Shown: piece after piece, positions 9,068-18,272 of the stretch | Layout of the letters: each line of letters begins with the position of its first letter | Numbering within the stretch: the stretch's first letter is position 1 | From: Avedoeria sp964651245 | Lineage (GTDB): Bacteria > Chloroflexota > Anaerolineae > Epilineales > Epilineaceae | NCBI GenBank assembly: GCA_964651245.1 | Contig: CAZYVI010000002.1 | Span: forward strand, 124,001-188,000 | DNA: 64,000 bases | Direction: 5' to 3' | The notes under the pieces: generated by a model | Told to the model about the DNA's origin: nothing | Seen by the model: only the letters and a program-made list of their open reading frames with translations | Database searches by the model: none | Made by a program: the position numbers and the translations under genes

Positions 9068-12000
9068 CGGGTGCCGCCCGTTTGCCACGCCGCGGCGATC
9101 GCATCGCACGCCATCGCGCGGCTGTCCGCCACCCGCGCCACCCGCACCTCGGCCAACAACGACGCGTCGGGATCCACCGTCACGCCCGCGGCGCCGCCCT
9201 TCACCATCACCTCGACGTCCGCCAGCGCCCCCGTCAACATCGCGCTCCCGCGCTCGCCTGCCCCGCCCTCGACGTCGACCGCCACCACCACCGGCAGGTC
9301 GAACGCCGGCTCCCCCTGGCACAACCGCACCGCCACCCGATCGCCGTGCTGCGACCACGCCGCGTAGAGCACCGGGTTGCCCGCCCGGTGGACCCACTGG
9401 TCGAAGAACCCGCCCACCTCGTCGGTCGCCGCCTCTCCGCCCACCCCATCGCCCACCCCATCGCCCAACCCATCGACCACCTCAGCGCCCACCCCGCCGG
9501 CCGCCGCCGCCCCGGCCGCCGCCATCGCCGCTTCCAGGTCGTCCGTTCGGGCGTTGCCGTACTGATGCGCCGCGTAGTACGACCGCACCGCCTCCCAGAA
9601 CGCCTCCTCGCCCATCCGCGCCCGCAGCATGTGCAGCACCCAGCCGCCCTTCTCGTACGTGTTGGCGCCGAACATATCGGCCAGCACCGGCTGGCTCACC
9701 GGCGCCGCCACCCCGCTGTTGAGCACCGTGTAGCGCAGCGCGTCCATCCGCCACCCCAGCAGCTCCGGTCCGACCCGGTCGACCCGCCAGAGCTCGGCGA
9801 AGTACGTCGCGAACCCCTCGTTGAGCCAGATGTCGGCCCACGAGTACGGGCTGATGGCATCGCCGAACCACTGGTGCGCCGCCTCGTGCGCGATCAGGCT
9901 GTGCGACCCCCGCGGCGTCCGCGTCGTGAAGACGTTGGCCCCGATCGCCGTCATCGACTGGTTCTCCATCCCGCCGCCGAAGTCGGGCGCCGCGAAGTGC
10001 CCGTAGCTGTCGAACGGGTACGGCGCCACCTGCCGGCCGAACACCGCCAGGATGTCCGGCGTCACGTCGGCCACCCGCAGCGCCGTCGCCGGGTCGTTGA
10101 GCACGAAGTGGCGGATCGGCACCCCGCCCGGCCCGGTCTGCTCGGCCGTCCGATAGCGCCCCACCGCCACGCCGGCCAGGTACGTCGCCATCGGCTGCCG
10201 CATCTCGTAGACCACCGTCGTCTCGGCCGCCCCGGGCCGATCCTCGACGAGCACCCCGTTGGCCGTGGCCACGAACGGCGCGGGCACGGTGATCTCGAAC
10301 CGCCAGCGCGCCTTGTCGCGCGGGTGGTCGTTGCACGGGATCCAGTTGCGCGTCCCGTCCGGTTCCGAGATCGCGTACATCGTCTGCTGGCCGTGGGGCA
10401 GCAGCCCGCCGCTGAACACGTCCTGGCCGCCCGGCCGCGGCACCCCGTCGTACGCCACGCGCACCGCGAAAGGCTCGCCCATCCCCACCGCCCGCGGCAA
10501 GTCGACCCACAACTTGTGCGCATCCGCCGGCCGCTCGAACGTCGCCGCGGCGCCGTCGACCTCGACCGATGTCACCGTCAGACCGGTCGCCCCGTCGTCG
10601 CTCAGGCGCATGAAGTCGAAGCTCAGCGACGCCAGCCCCGAGATCGTGCTCGTCGCCTCGATCGTCGTCTCGGCGTCGATCCGCCGCGCCACCGGGTCGA
10701 TGCGCGCCCGGACGGTGTAGGTGACGACGTCGTAGCCCGTGTTGCCCAGGTAGGGCAGGTACGGGTCGCCGATCGAAGGCGCCGGCACCTCGGCCGCCCC
10801 CGCCGACCGCGCCGGCGGCCGGGCGCCGGCCCCCGCCATCGCCGCCGGTGCTTCCGGCACTGCCGCCGCATGCCGCCGCAGGTGGCGCGCCCGCTCGGCG
10901 GCGGGAATCCCGATGCCCTCGTCCGCCGCCCCGGCCTCGTCCGCCGCCCCGGCCTCGTCCCACGCCACGCCCCCGCCCATCGCCGCGCCAGCCGCGCCAC
11001 CCGCGCCCGCCGCCACCCCGCCGCCCGTCGCGATCGCCGGCCGCGGCAGCGCCTCGCACGCCGGCAGCGGCGCGTCGCCCACGGGGTGGACGACGACGTC
11101 GGCCAGCAGCTCCTGGCGCGGGTCGGGCGTGATCGCCTCGAGCCGCCCGGCGTAGCTCAGCGCCAGCACCTCGTCGGCTGCCGTCACCCGCAGCTCGGTC
11201 GCCGCCACGCCCGCGTCGCCGTGGAGCGCCAGCGGCAGCGCGAACGCCGCCGGCGCCGCCGTCAGCTGGCAGACCCGCGCCTGCAGCGCGCCGCCGGCGC
11301 GCGACCACGCCAACAGCAGCCGCGGCACCCGGGCGGCGCGGAAGTCGCCGTCGAACAGCGCGCGCACCGGCCCCGTCGGCCCCGTCACGCCGTCGATCGC
11401 CGCCGCCTCGAGGGCGTTCAAGGACGCCAGCAGCTCTGGCGTCGTCTCGATGTAGTCGCCCAGCACCGTCCAGAACAGACGATCCCCCAGCAGCAGCCGC
11501 AGCCGGTGGAACGCGAACGGCGCCTTGTTCGCCGCCACCGCCTGTGTCGACGCCGACCCGTCGCCCGGCAGCTCGGCCAGCGCTGCGTCGGCGGCGACGC
11601 CCGAGGCGTAGGACAGCTCGAACGCCGCCAGCCGGGCGCGGACGATCTCCGGACCCTGGTCGCGCGCCAGGTAGAGCTGGGCCAGGTAGGTCGCCAGGCC
11701 GGCGTTCAGCCAGTCGTCGCCGCGGTTGCGCACCCCCACCGCTGCGCCGAACCACTGCCGCGCCATGAGCGCCGCGTTGCGCTCCCAGTACACCGTTCGC
11801 GCCCCCGCCTGGTTGCGCCCGACGACGAACAACCCGGCCAACGACGTCGAGTTGGCGGCGCCCGACTCGACGACCGTCAGCGCCTCGAAGGGGTAGCCCA
11901 GCAGGCGCGCCGCGTACCAGTCGAGCTGCCGGGCCAGCGCCGCCAGCGTCGGCTCGGCCGCCTCGGGCGCGCGCAGCAGATACGCCCGGAACGGGATGCC

Positions 12001-12879
12001 GCCGGGGCTGCCCCGCTCGACGACGGTGTACGGGGCGATGTGGACCATCACCTCGCTCGTCGCCATCGGCTGCCGGCTGTAGAACGCCGTCGTCACCCGG
12101 TCGCCGTCGCGGAACTGGCGCACCAGGCCGCCGTTGCCGACGGTCACGTACGGATCGGGCGCCGTCAGCGTCAGGCCGAGCTCGGCCCGGTCGCGCGGGT
12201 GGTGGTTGCCCGGGAACCAGTTCATCGCCCCGCCGACGGCCGACCAAATCTGCAGCGTCTCGCCGGCCCGGCGGACGAGCAGCCCGCTGCCGTTGGCGCG
12301 CGCGCTGCCGCCGTAGTGGAACCGCAGCTTGAACGGCGTGCCGAGGCCCAACGGCCGCGGCAGCGCCACCCAGAGCTTGTTGCCCGGCCCCGACCACCAC
12401 TGCGCCGGGGCGTCGTCGAGCAGTACCTCCACCGGCCCGCCGGGCAGGACGAAGTCGAGGGCGATCCGCTCGACGCGCTCAAGGTTGCCGTGGCCGACGA
12501 GCGTCGTGATCGCCGTGTAGTCCACCCGCGGCGGGTCGCCATCCACGCCGCGGTCGATCGCGAACGTCAGGTTGACGTCGTAGCGGTCGATGTCGATGCC
12601 CGGGTAGCCCAGCCCCGGGGCGCCCGGATCGCCCAGCGACGCGCTGTCCATCGCCCAGCCGCGCAGCGCGAGGGGCAGGTACGCCAGCCCCGCCGGCCGC
12701 TCGGCCGACACGGCCGGCGTCGGCGTCGGCGCCTGAGCGGCGGCGCGGTCGGCGGCGTCGGGACGAGGCGCGACGAACGCCAGCGCGAGGGCCGTGACGA
12801 GGGCTGCGGCGGGCGGCGTCGACCGCAGACAGCGGCCGGTCGCGACGAAGGACGGCGGAACGGGGCGGCGCGACGACAT
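9064..12879 (-). CDS. Secreted tandem M1-family (gluzincin) aminopeptidase, first module lacking zinc ligands
   Basis: The protein has 1271 residues: a signal peptide (PPAAALVTALALAFVAP), a Pro/Thr linker, the motif GLAYLPLALRGWA and then two M1-like modules. In the second module the catalytic apparatus is intact: GGGMEN near 968-973, HEAAHQWFG at 998-1006 and NEGF with Glu1021, which is the HExxH-x18-E arrangement. In the first module the corresponding stretch near 370-374 reads ALMAR before the conserved QWFG, and the NEGF site is NAGL, so both zinc ligands and the catalytic Glu are gone. A low-complexity Gly/Ala hinge (about 600-700) joins the modules. The likely role is extracellular peptide degradation, with the first module kept for binding or structure. 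The stop codon lies in a repeat element. Confidence 0.9.
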   Translation of the reverse strand: MSSRRPVPPSFVATGRCLRSTPPAAALVTALALAFVAPRPDAADRAAAQAPTPTPAVSAERPAGLAYLPLALRGWAMDSASLGDPGAPGLGYPGIDIDRYDVNLTFAIDRGVDGDPPRVDYTAITTLVGHGNLERVERIALDFVLPGGPVEVLLDDAPAQWWSGPGNKLWVALPRPLGLGTPFKLRFHYGGSARANGSGLLVRRAGETLQIWSAVGGAMNWFPGNHHPRDRAELGLTLTAPDPYVTVGNGGLVRQFRDGDRVTTAFYSRQPMATSEVMVHIAPYTVVERGSPGGIPFRAYLLRAPEAAEPTLAALARQLDWYAARLLGYPFEALTVVESGAANSTSLAGLFVVGRNQAGARTVYWERNAALMARQWFGAAVGVRNRGDDWLNAGLATYLAQLYLARDQGPEIVRARLAAFELSYASGVAADAALAELPGDGSASTQAVAANKAPFAFHRLRLLLGDRLFWTVLGDYIETTPELLASLNALEAAAIDGVTGPTGPVRALFDGDFRAARVPRLLLAWSRAGGALQARVCQLTAAPAAFALPLALHGDAGVAATELRVTAADEVLALSYAGRLEAITPDPRQELLADVVVHPVGDAPLPACEALPRPAIATGGGVAAGAGGAAGAAMGGGVAWDEAGAADEAGAADEGIGIPAAERARHLRRHAAAVPEAPAAMAGAGARPPARSAGAAEVPAPSIGDPYLPYLGNTGYDVVTYTVRARIDPVARRIDAETTIEATSTISGLASLSFDFMRLSDDGATGLTVTSVEVDGAAATFERPADAHKLWVDLPRAVGMGEPFAVRVAYDGVPRPGGQDVFSGGLLPHGQQTMYAISEPDGTRNWIPCNDHPRDKARWRFEITVPAPFVATANGVLVEDRPGAAETTVVYEMRQPMATYLAGVAVGRYRTAEQTGPGGVPIRHFVLNDPATALRVADVTPDILAVFGRQVAPYPFDSYGHFAAPDFGGGMENQSMTAIGANVFTTRTPRGSHSLIAHEAAHQWFGDAISPYSWADIWLNEGFATYFAELWRVDRVGPELLGWRMDALRYTVLNSGVAAPVSQPVLADMFGANTYEKGGWVLHMLRARMGEEAFWEAVRSYYAAHQYGNARTDDLEAAMAAAGAAAAGGVGAEVVDGLGDGVGDGVGGEAATDEVGGFFDQWVHRAGNPVLYAAWSQHGDRVAVRLCQGEPAFDLPVVVAVDVEGGAGERGSAMLTGALADVEVMVKGGAAGVTVDPDASLLAEVRVARVADSRAMACDAIAAAWQTGGTR

Positions 12880-12962
12880 GGCACGACTCCGCGGGGGCCT
12901 CGGGTGCGAGGTGCGGGAGCGTAGCCAGCGCGCCGGCGCGCGTCAACCGGTCGGGTCGGCCG

Positions 12963-14138
12963 TCAGCCCCCGGCCGCCCGCGCCGCCGCCGGCGCCGTCG
13001 CCGGCCGGTCGGGCGGCGCACCGGCGCGCCGCTGGGCGTCGATGCGCCCGATGATCCAGGCCGCATCCCGCCCCACGCCGCCGATGAGCTCCGACACCCG
13101 GCTGCGCATCCACGGCAGGCCCACGGCGTAGAGCCCGGGCGCGTCGACGACGCCGCCGCGCTGCCGCAGCCGCCCGTCGCGGTCGACAGCACCGGGCACC
13201 GCCAGCCAGCGGTAGTCGGGCCGGAAGCCGGTGCACCAGACCACGGCGTCGAAGTGGCCCACGGCCTCGGCGGCGCCGGATGCGTCGGCGGCCAGGAAGC
13301 CGTGCTGGGCGTCGTAGCCCAGCGTCCGACCCACGGCCCGGATCCGGCCGCGCCGCAGCGCGTCGCGCAGGCCGTAGCCCAGGACGACCTCGCCGGTGCC
13401 GAACGTCCACCGCACCAGCGGGTGGTCGGGGCCGATGCGGTTGTAGCCCAGCGTTTCGCCCCAGCAGAACACACTGCGGCCCAGCACCGTCAGCGGCACG
13501 TAGCGCGGGCGGTCGCCGATGCTGATCGTGACGTCCTTGCCGGCGCCCAGGAGCTCCACGGCGATCTGGGCGCCCGAGTTGCCGGCGCCGACGACGAGCA
13601 CGCGCCGGCCCGGCAGCTGGGCCGGGTTGCGGTAGTCGCCGGAGTGGAGCTGGACCGCATCGGCGGGCAGCGCGGCGGCGAACGGCGGCCGGACGGGCGT
13701 GTGGCATGCGCCGGTGGCCACGACGACGGCCGGCGCGCGCCAGCTGCCGCCGCGCGTCGTCACGACGTAGCCGGGCGCGCCGCGCCGGCCGGCCGGCGCG
13801 ACGCGGCGCACGGCCTGGCCGTAGCGGACGTCGAGCCCCTGGGCGGTCGGGTAGCGGCTCAGGTAGGCCGCGATCTCGGCGCCGGTCGGGAAGCCGCCAG
13901 GGCGGCCGGGCAGCGGCAGGCCGGGCAGGGTCGAAAAGCGGCGCGGGGTGTAAAGCACCAGGCTGTCGTAGCGGGTCCGCCAGGCCGCGCCGGCCGCGTC
14001 CGCGGCCTCGAGGATGACGTAGCGCAGCCCGGCCCGCCGGGCATAGTACCCCGCCGCCAGGCCCGACTCGCCGGCGCCGACGATGACGACATCCATCACC
14101 GACGCCTCGCTGGCGCCCGTCCCGTGCTGGTGCTCCAT
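12963..14138 (-). CDS. Flavin-dependent NAD(P)H monooxygenase-like oxidoreductase (CzcO/FMO type)
   Basis: About 391 residues from the ATG at 14138. The FAD-binding Rossmann motif is VIVGAGESGLAAGYYARRAG. The second nucleotide-binding motif VLVVGAGNSGAQIAVEL binds NADPH in this family, and CTGFRPDYRWL near the C-terminus matches the conserved FMO/CzcO pattern. Such proteins oxygenate N, S or C atoms of small substrates; the substrate here cannot be told. An in-frame ATG at 14186 would add 16 Arg-rich residues unlike family N-termini, and an ATG at 14096 begins directly at the Rossmann fold, so the exact start is uncertain. It is divergent from hrcA. Confidence 0.85.
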   Translation of the reverse strand: MEHQHGTGASEASVMDVVIVGAGESGLAAGYYARRAGLRYVILEAADAAGAAWRTRYDSLVLYTPRRFSTLPGLPLPGRPGGFPTGAEIAAYLSRYPTAQGLDVRYGQAVRRVAPAGRRGAPGYVVTTRGGSWRAPAVVVATGACHTPVRPPFAAALPADAVQLHSGDYRNPAQLPGRRVLVVGAGNSGAQIAVELLGAGKDVTISIGDRPRYVPLTVLGRSVFCWGETLGYNRIGPDHPLVRWTFGTGEVVLGYGLRDALRRGRIRAVGRTLGYDAQHGFLAADASGAAEAVGHFDAVVWCTGFRPDYRWLAVPGAVDRDGRLRQRGGVVDAPGLYAVGLPWMRSRVSELIGGVGRDAAWIIGRIDAQRRAGAPPDRPATAPAAARAAGG

Positions 14139-14293
14139 GGCCACCGTATTGTCGCCACGGCGGCGCCGGATGGCCACTTCGGGCAAGCGCGGCCGGCGCG
14201 GTGCGCGCCAGCGATCGCGCCCGATCCCGCGCCGTGCTCCGGGTGGCCGCGCCGGACCCGCGCCGGCGCCATGCCGTCCGCCGCGCCGCCCCG

Positions 14294-14322
14294 TTGACGC
14301 GCCGCGCCCGCCCGCCTATCGT
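14294..14322 (+). promoter_or_regulatory. Sigma-A-like promoter of hrcA (TTGACG, 17 bp, TATCGT)
   Basis: The -35 is at 14294-14299 and the -10 at 14317-14322. The ATG at 14329 is only 6 bases after the -10, so transcription starting 7 bases downstream would give a leaderless mRNA. The alternative in-frame ATG at 14359 would leave about 30 bases of leader but has no clear ribosome binding site. Confidence 0.65.
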
Positions 14323-14328
14323 TCGGCC

Positions 14329-15147
14329 ATGACCCCACGGCCGCCGAGCGAGCCTGCCATGACCGAGCGCCAGGCGATGGTGCTGGGGCTGATCGTCCGC
14401 GAGCACGTCGCCCTCGGCCAGCCGGTCGGCTCGCACTGGCTGGTGGCGCACTACGACCTGGGCGTCTCGAGCGCCACCGTCCGCAACGAGATGGCGGCGC
14501 TGGAGGAGTTGGGCCTGCTGAGCCAGCCGCACACCTCGTCGGGGCGGGTGCCGACGGTGGCGGGCTACCGCCTGTTCGTCGAGCGGCTGATGCGCCACGC
14601 CGCGCTCGACCCGGCCGAGCGGCGGGCGATCCGCCAGCAGTTCCGACAGGCGGGCGGCGACGCCGAGCGCTGGCTGCGGCTGGCGGCGGCGGCGGTCGCG
14701 CGCGCCTCGGGCGCGGCGGGGTTGGTGGCCGTCCCGGACGGCCCGGTGCTGCCCAGGGTGGCCCACGCGCCGGACGGGCGCGCCCTGCCGGCCGAGCTGG
14801 CGGCGCCGCGCCTCTACCACGCCGGCCTGGCGGAGTGCATCGAGGCGCCGGAGTTCGCCGACCCGGCGCCGCGGCGCGGGATCGTCTCGCTCCTGGAGCG
14901 CGGCGACGGCCTGCGCGATGTGCTTCGGCAGCTGCCGCCGGACGGCGTCCACGTCCTGATCGGCGGCGAGCCGCCGCTGGAGCGCGTCCCGTACCTGACG
15001 CTGGTCGTCGCCCGCTTCGTGCGCGCCGGCCGTCACGGCATCGTCGGCGTCGTCGGCCCGACGCGGCTGGCGTACGAGCGCGCCGTGCCCGCCGTGGGGT
15101 TCGTCAGCGGCGTGATGTCGCGCGAGGTGGGGGGCGAGGTGGCGTAA
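14329..15147 (+). CDS. hrcA: Heat-inducible transcription repressor HrcA (short form)
   Basis: 272 residues. The N-terminal winged-helix domain carries the HrcA hallmarks: RQAMVLGLIVREHVALGQPVG, then SSATVRNEMAALEELGLL, and SSGRVPTVAGYRLFVERLM. The C-terminus has GIVGVVGPTRLAYERAVPAVGFVSG, the conserved IGPxRMxY region. The usual length is about 340; the middle (dimerisation/inserted) domain appears reduced. HrcA represses groE/dnaK-type operons through CIRCE. No CIRCE (TTAGCACTC-N9-GAGTGCTAA) was seen in this window, including upstream of dnaJ at 22268, so its targets lie elsewhere or use a diverged operator. The promoter suggests a leaderless transcript. Confidence 0.88.
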   Translation: MTPRPPSEPAMTERQAMVLGLIVREHVALGQPVGSHWLVAHYDLGVSSATVRNEMAALEELGLLSQPHTSSGRVPTVAGYRLFVERLMRHAALDPAERRAIRQQFRQAGGDAERWLRLAAAAVARASGAAGLVAVPDGPVLPRVAHAPDGRALPAELAAPRLYHAGLAECIEAPEFADPAPRRGIVSLLERGDGLRDVLRQLPPDGVHVLIGGEPPLERVPYLTLVVARFVRAGRHGIVGVVGPTRLAYERAVPAVGFVSGVMSREVGGEVA

Positions 15148-15190
15148 CCGGGGCGACCGTCGCCGCGCCCCGTCATGGCCGGAGGCCGCT

Positions 15191-17377
15191 ATGCGAAGAT
15201 TCGCCCGCCGCGCCCCGCGCACCCTCGTCGCGGCGACGATCGCCGTCGCCGCCGCGATCGGCGGCCTGCTCGTGTTCGCGGGCGCGCGCAGCGGCGGCAT
15301 CGTCTTCCTGCCGTTCCTCCTCAAGGACGCCGACGTTCCCTCCGACCCGGCCGATCCGGCGGCCACAGCAACGGCGGCGGGCGAGGCGACGCCGGCGGCC
15401 GACGGCAGCCCGACGCCCGCGGCGGCTGGCGCGACGCCGACGACCGGGTCGCCGGCACCGGATCGCTTCGCCGGCCGCTGGACCTACCTCACCCACACCG
15501 ACGGCGTCGGCGCCGTGGCCGTCGACGCCGCGGCCGGTCGCGTCTGGGCCGTCGGCTGGGGCGGGGGCATGGCGTGGGACGTGGCGGCCGGCACGGCGCG
15601 GGTCTACACGCGCGCCGACGGGCTGCCGTCGCTCCAACTCTCGGCCGTCGCGGTGGCGGCGGACGGCACGCCGTGGGTGGGGATGCGCGGGGCCGGGGCG
15701 GCGTGGCTCGGCCCGGACGACCGCTGGCAGGCCGTCTCGTTCGGCGACGGCCATTGGGACGACGACGTCGTCTCGATCCTGGCCGACCCCGACGGCAGCG
15801 TCTGGTTCGGCACCGGCGCCGGGGCCAGCCGGCGGTGGCCGGACGGCCGGCTGGCGCACTACGGCCGCGACGACGGCCAGGTGGCGGGCACGGTGACCGC
15901 GATGGCGATCGACGCCGCCGGGAACCGCTGGTTCGGGACCTACTACGGCGGCCTGTCGGTGCTGCGCGCCGACGGGCGCTGGGAGACCTTCAAGGCCGGC
16001 GGCGGCGCGACGCTGTCCTACGACCTGGTGGTCGACGTCGCCGCGGCGCCCGACGGGTCGGTCTGGGTCCTGTCGGCCGGGCCGCAGGACCCGAGCGCGG
16101 GGCCGGCGTTCGCGTCGGCGCTCGACATGATCCACCCCGACGGGACGTGGACGGCGCGCGACCTGGGCGGCCGCGGCGGCGACGACGAGCTGCTGCGCGC
16201 GGTGGCGTTCGACGGCGCGGGCCGGGCCTGGCTGGCGTCGGACCGCGGGCTGCTCGAGCCCGACGGCGCCGGCGGCTGGCGGCCGGCGGCGGGGGAGGGG
16301 ACGCCGGCGGGCGGCGTCGGCGCGTTGGTGTTCGACGCGGCGGGCTGGCTCTGGGCCGCCACCCGCGCTGGCCTGGCGGCGCGCCAGCCCGACGGGACGT
16401 GGCGGGCGTACCGCACCGGCGGGCTGCCGGCGTCGATGGTGAACGCCATCGCGGTCGAGGCCGACGGGACGGCGTGGCTCGGGACGGGCGGCGGCGGGCT
16501 GGCGCGCCGGTCGCCGGACGGGACGATGCGGATCTTCACGACGGCCGACGGCCTGCTCGGCAACGCCGTCCTCCGGGCGGCCGCCGACCCGACGGGCGGG
16601 GTGTGGTTCGCGACGGGCGGCACCACCGACAGCGAGGACGACGGCGGCATCCACCACCTGGCGCCCGACGGCCGCCTGGCGACCTTCGGACGTGCCGACG
16701 GGCTGCCGTCGAGCGCCGTGCGGGCGATCGCCGTCGACGGGGCGGGGACGGCGTGGTTCGCCACCGTGACGTACTACGACGCGCCCGGGCAGCGTCGCGA
16801 CGGCGGCCTGGCCCGCCGGGACGCCGACGGCCAATGGACGACCTACGCTCAGGACGACGGCCTGCCGCGCGGCGGCGACCTGAGGGCCATCGCGCTCGCC
16901 CCGGACGGCGGGGTGTGGGTGGGCAGCGACGTGAACGCCGGCGACCCGGCGGCTCCGAACGACAGCCTGGCCTACCGCTTCCCGGACGGCACCTGGGAAC
17001 GCATCCCGCTGCCGGCCGAACCGGAGTCCGACGACATCTACGCCCTGGCGCTCGACGGCGACGGCAACCTCTGGCTGGGCAGCTGGGGCGGCGTGTTCCG
17101 CCGCGCGCCGGGCGGCGCCTGGACCACGCCGCGCGACGACCCAGCGCTGGCCTTCCAGGCCTCGGTCATCGCCCGTGACCCCGCCGGCGCGCTGTGGTTC
17201 AGCGCGGCACCCGGCGCCGTCCGCGTCCGCCACCCCGACGGACGCTGGGACACGATCACCGAAGCCGACGGCCTGGCGCCCGCGACGATCGAGGCGATCG
17301 CGTTCGGGCCGGACGGCAGCGTCTGGTTCGCGGGGCGCGAGGGGGGCGTGGGGGTGCTGGGCGGGGGGTGGCGGTGA
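15191..17377 (+). CDS. Secreted Reg_prop propeller protein, second copy
   Basis: 728 residues with a signal or anchor helix (RTLVAATIAVAAAIGGLLVFAGA), the motif GIVFLPFLLKDAD directly after it, a Pro/Thr/Ala linker to about residue 95, and then repeated blades (WFGTYYGGLSVL, WLGTGGGGLARR, WFATGGTTDSEDDGG). The design matches the protein at 5632, and again there is no kinase, Y_Y_Y or other output domain. The following kinase-like gene starts 64 bases downstream on the same strand, so the two may be co-transcribed. Confidence 0.85.
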   Translation: MRRFARRAPRTLVAATIAVAAAIGGLLVFAGARSGGIVFLPFLLKDADVPSDPADPAATATAAGEATPAADGSPTPAAAGATPTTGSPAPDRFAGRWTYLTHTDGVGAVAVDAAAGRVWAVGWGGGMAWDVAAGTARVYTRADGLPSLQLSAVAVAADGTPWVGMRGAGAAWLGPDDRWQAVSFGDGHWDDDVVSILADPDGSVWFGTGAGASRRWPDGRLAHYGRDDGQVAGTVTAMAIDAAGNRWFGTYYGGLSVLRADGRWETFKAGGGATLSYDLVVDVAAAPDGSVWVLSAGPQDPSAGPAFASALDMIHPDGTWTARDLGGRGGDDELLRAVAFDGAGRAWLASDRGLLEPDGAGGWRPAAGEGTPAGGVGALVFDAAGWLWAATRAGLAARQPDGTWRAYRTGGLPASMVNAIAVEADGTAWLGTGGGGLARRSPDGTMRIFTTADGLLGNAVLRAAADPTGGVWFATGGTTDSEDDGGIHHLAPDGRLATFGRADGLPSSAVRAIAVDGAGTAWFATVTYYDAPGQRRDGGLARRDADGQWTTYAQDDGLPRGGDLRAIALAPDGGVWVGSDVNAGDPAAPNDSLAYRFPDGTWERIPLPAEPESDDIYALALDGDGNLWLGSWGGVFRRAPGGAWTTPRDDPALAFQASVIARDPAGALWFSAAPGAVRVRHPDGRWDTITEADGLAPATIEAIAFGPDGSVWFAGREGGVGVLGGGWR

Positions 17378-17405
17378 GGCGGGCGGCTGGGTCGACGGCG
17401 CGAGG

Positions 17406-17420
17406 GGTTCCGTCGGAACC
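17406..17420. other. Small hairpin (GGTTCC-GTC-GGAACC)
   Basis: A perfect 6-bp stem with a 3-base loop lies in the 64-base gap between the propeller and the kinase-like gene. No T-tract follows, so a termination role is doubtful. Confidence 0.3.
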
Positions 17421-17441
17421 GCCCGCCTGTCGCGACCCCCT

Positions 17442-18251
17442 GTGCCCGTGCTCCTGACCACCCCCCGCACCCGCCTCGCCGCCGCCGCCTTCGTCGCCCG
17501 GCACGGCGACGTCTTCGCCGTGTTCGACGCCGCCACCCAGGACTCGGGCAACGTCTCGTACGGCGTCCGGGCGGGCGGCGAGCGCTTCTTCGTCAAGACG
17601 GCCGGCGATCCCGACGACCCGCGGCCGTTCCTCGCGCACGACGGTCGCGTCGCCCTGCTGCGCAACGGCGTCCGCCTCGCCTGCTCGACGGCGCACCGGG
17701 CGCTGCCGCCGCTGCGCCACGTCGTCGAGGCGGCCGACGGCCCGATCGTGGTCTACGACTGGGTCGACGGCGACCTCATCGGCACCCCGCGCGACCGCCG
17801 CGACGACCCCGCGTCGGCCTACGCCCGCTTTCGCGCCCTGGGCGGGGCCGAGGCCGTGGCCGCGCTCGACGACGTCTTCGACCTACACGTCGCGCTCGCC
17901 CGCCGCGGTTGGATCGCCTCCGATCTCTACGACGGCAGCCTGATCTACGACTTCGACACCCGCCGGATCCACATCGTCGACCTCGACCACTACCGCGACG
18001 GGCCGTTCACGAACGACATGGGCCGCCTGTTCGGTTCGACGCGTTTCATGGCCCCCGAGGAGCATGCGCTGGGCGCGCGCATCGATGAACGCACGACGGT
18101 CTTCACGCTGGGCCGCCTGATCCAGCAACTGCTGCCGTCCGCCGCCCCCGCCGTAGCCGCCGTGGCCGCCCGGGCGTGCGCGCCGGCGCCCGAGCAGCGG
18201 TACGCGGCGGTGGCGGCGTTCTACGCGGCGTGGGTGGGGGCGGCGCGGTGA
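17442..18251 (+). CDS. Protein-kinase-fold protein, small and divergent
   Basis: About 269 residues from a GTG at 17442 (another GTG at 17448 is equally possible). Kinase-like landmarks are visible: a glycine-rich-loop-like SGNVSYGV (35-42), an ATP lysine candidate in FFVKTAG (Lys52), a catalytic-loop candidate IASDLYDGSLIYD (Asp161) and a metal-binding DFG-like IVDLDHY (Asp180/Asp182), followed by GRLFGSTRFMAPEE, which resembles the activation-segment and APE region. The HRD His and the catalytic-loop Asn are not conserved. It could be a Ser/Thr kinase, an aminoglycoside-phosphotransferase-like kinase or a pseudokinase. It is cytosolic, with no membrane helix. Confidence 0.6.
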   Translation: MPVLLTTPRTRLAAAAFVARHGDVFAVFDAATQDSGNVSYGVRAGGERFFVKTAGDPDDPRPFLAHDGRVALLRNGVRLACSTAHRALPPLRHVVEAADGPIVVYDWVDGDLIGTPRDRRDDPASAYARFRALGGAEAVAALDDVFDLHVALARRGWIASDLYDGSLIYDFDTRRIHIVDLDHYRDGPFTNDMGRLFGSTRFMAPEEHALGARIDERTTVFTLGRLIQQLLPSAAPAVAAVAARACAPAPEQRYAAVAAFYAAWVGAAR

Positions 18252-18272
18252 CCGTGCTACCGTCCGCGCAAC

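Noticed and set aside
14139..14186. A longer N-terminus for the flavin monooxygenase
   Set aside because: The added residues are Arg-rich and precede an already adequate N-terminus; the ATG at 14138 or 14096 fits the family better.
17175..17441. An upstream start for the kinase-like gene
   Set aside because: It would overlap the propeller gene by 200 bases with low-complexity residues; the GTG at 17442 sits just before the recognisable domain.
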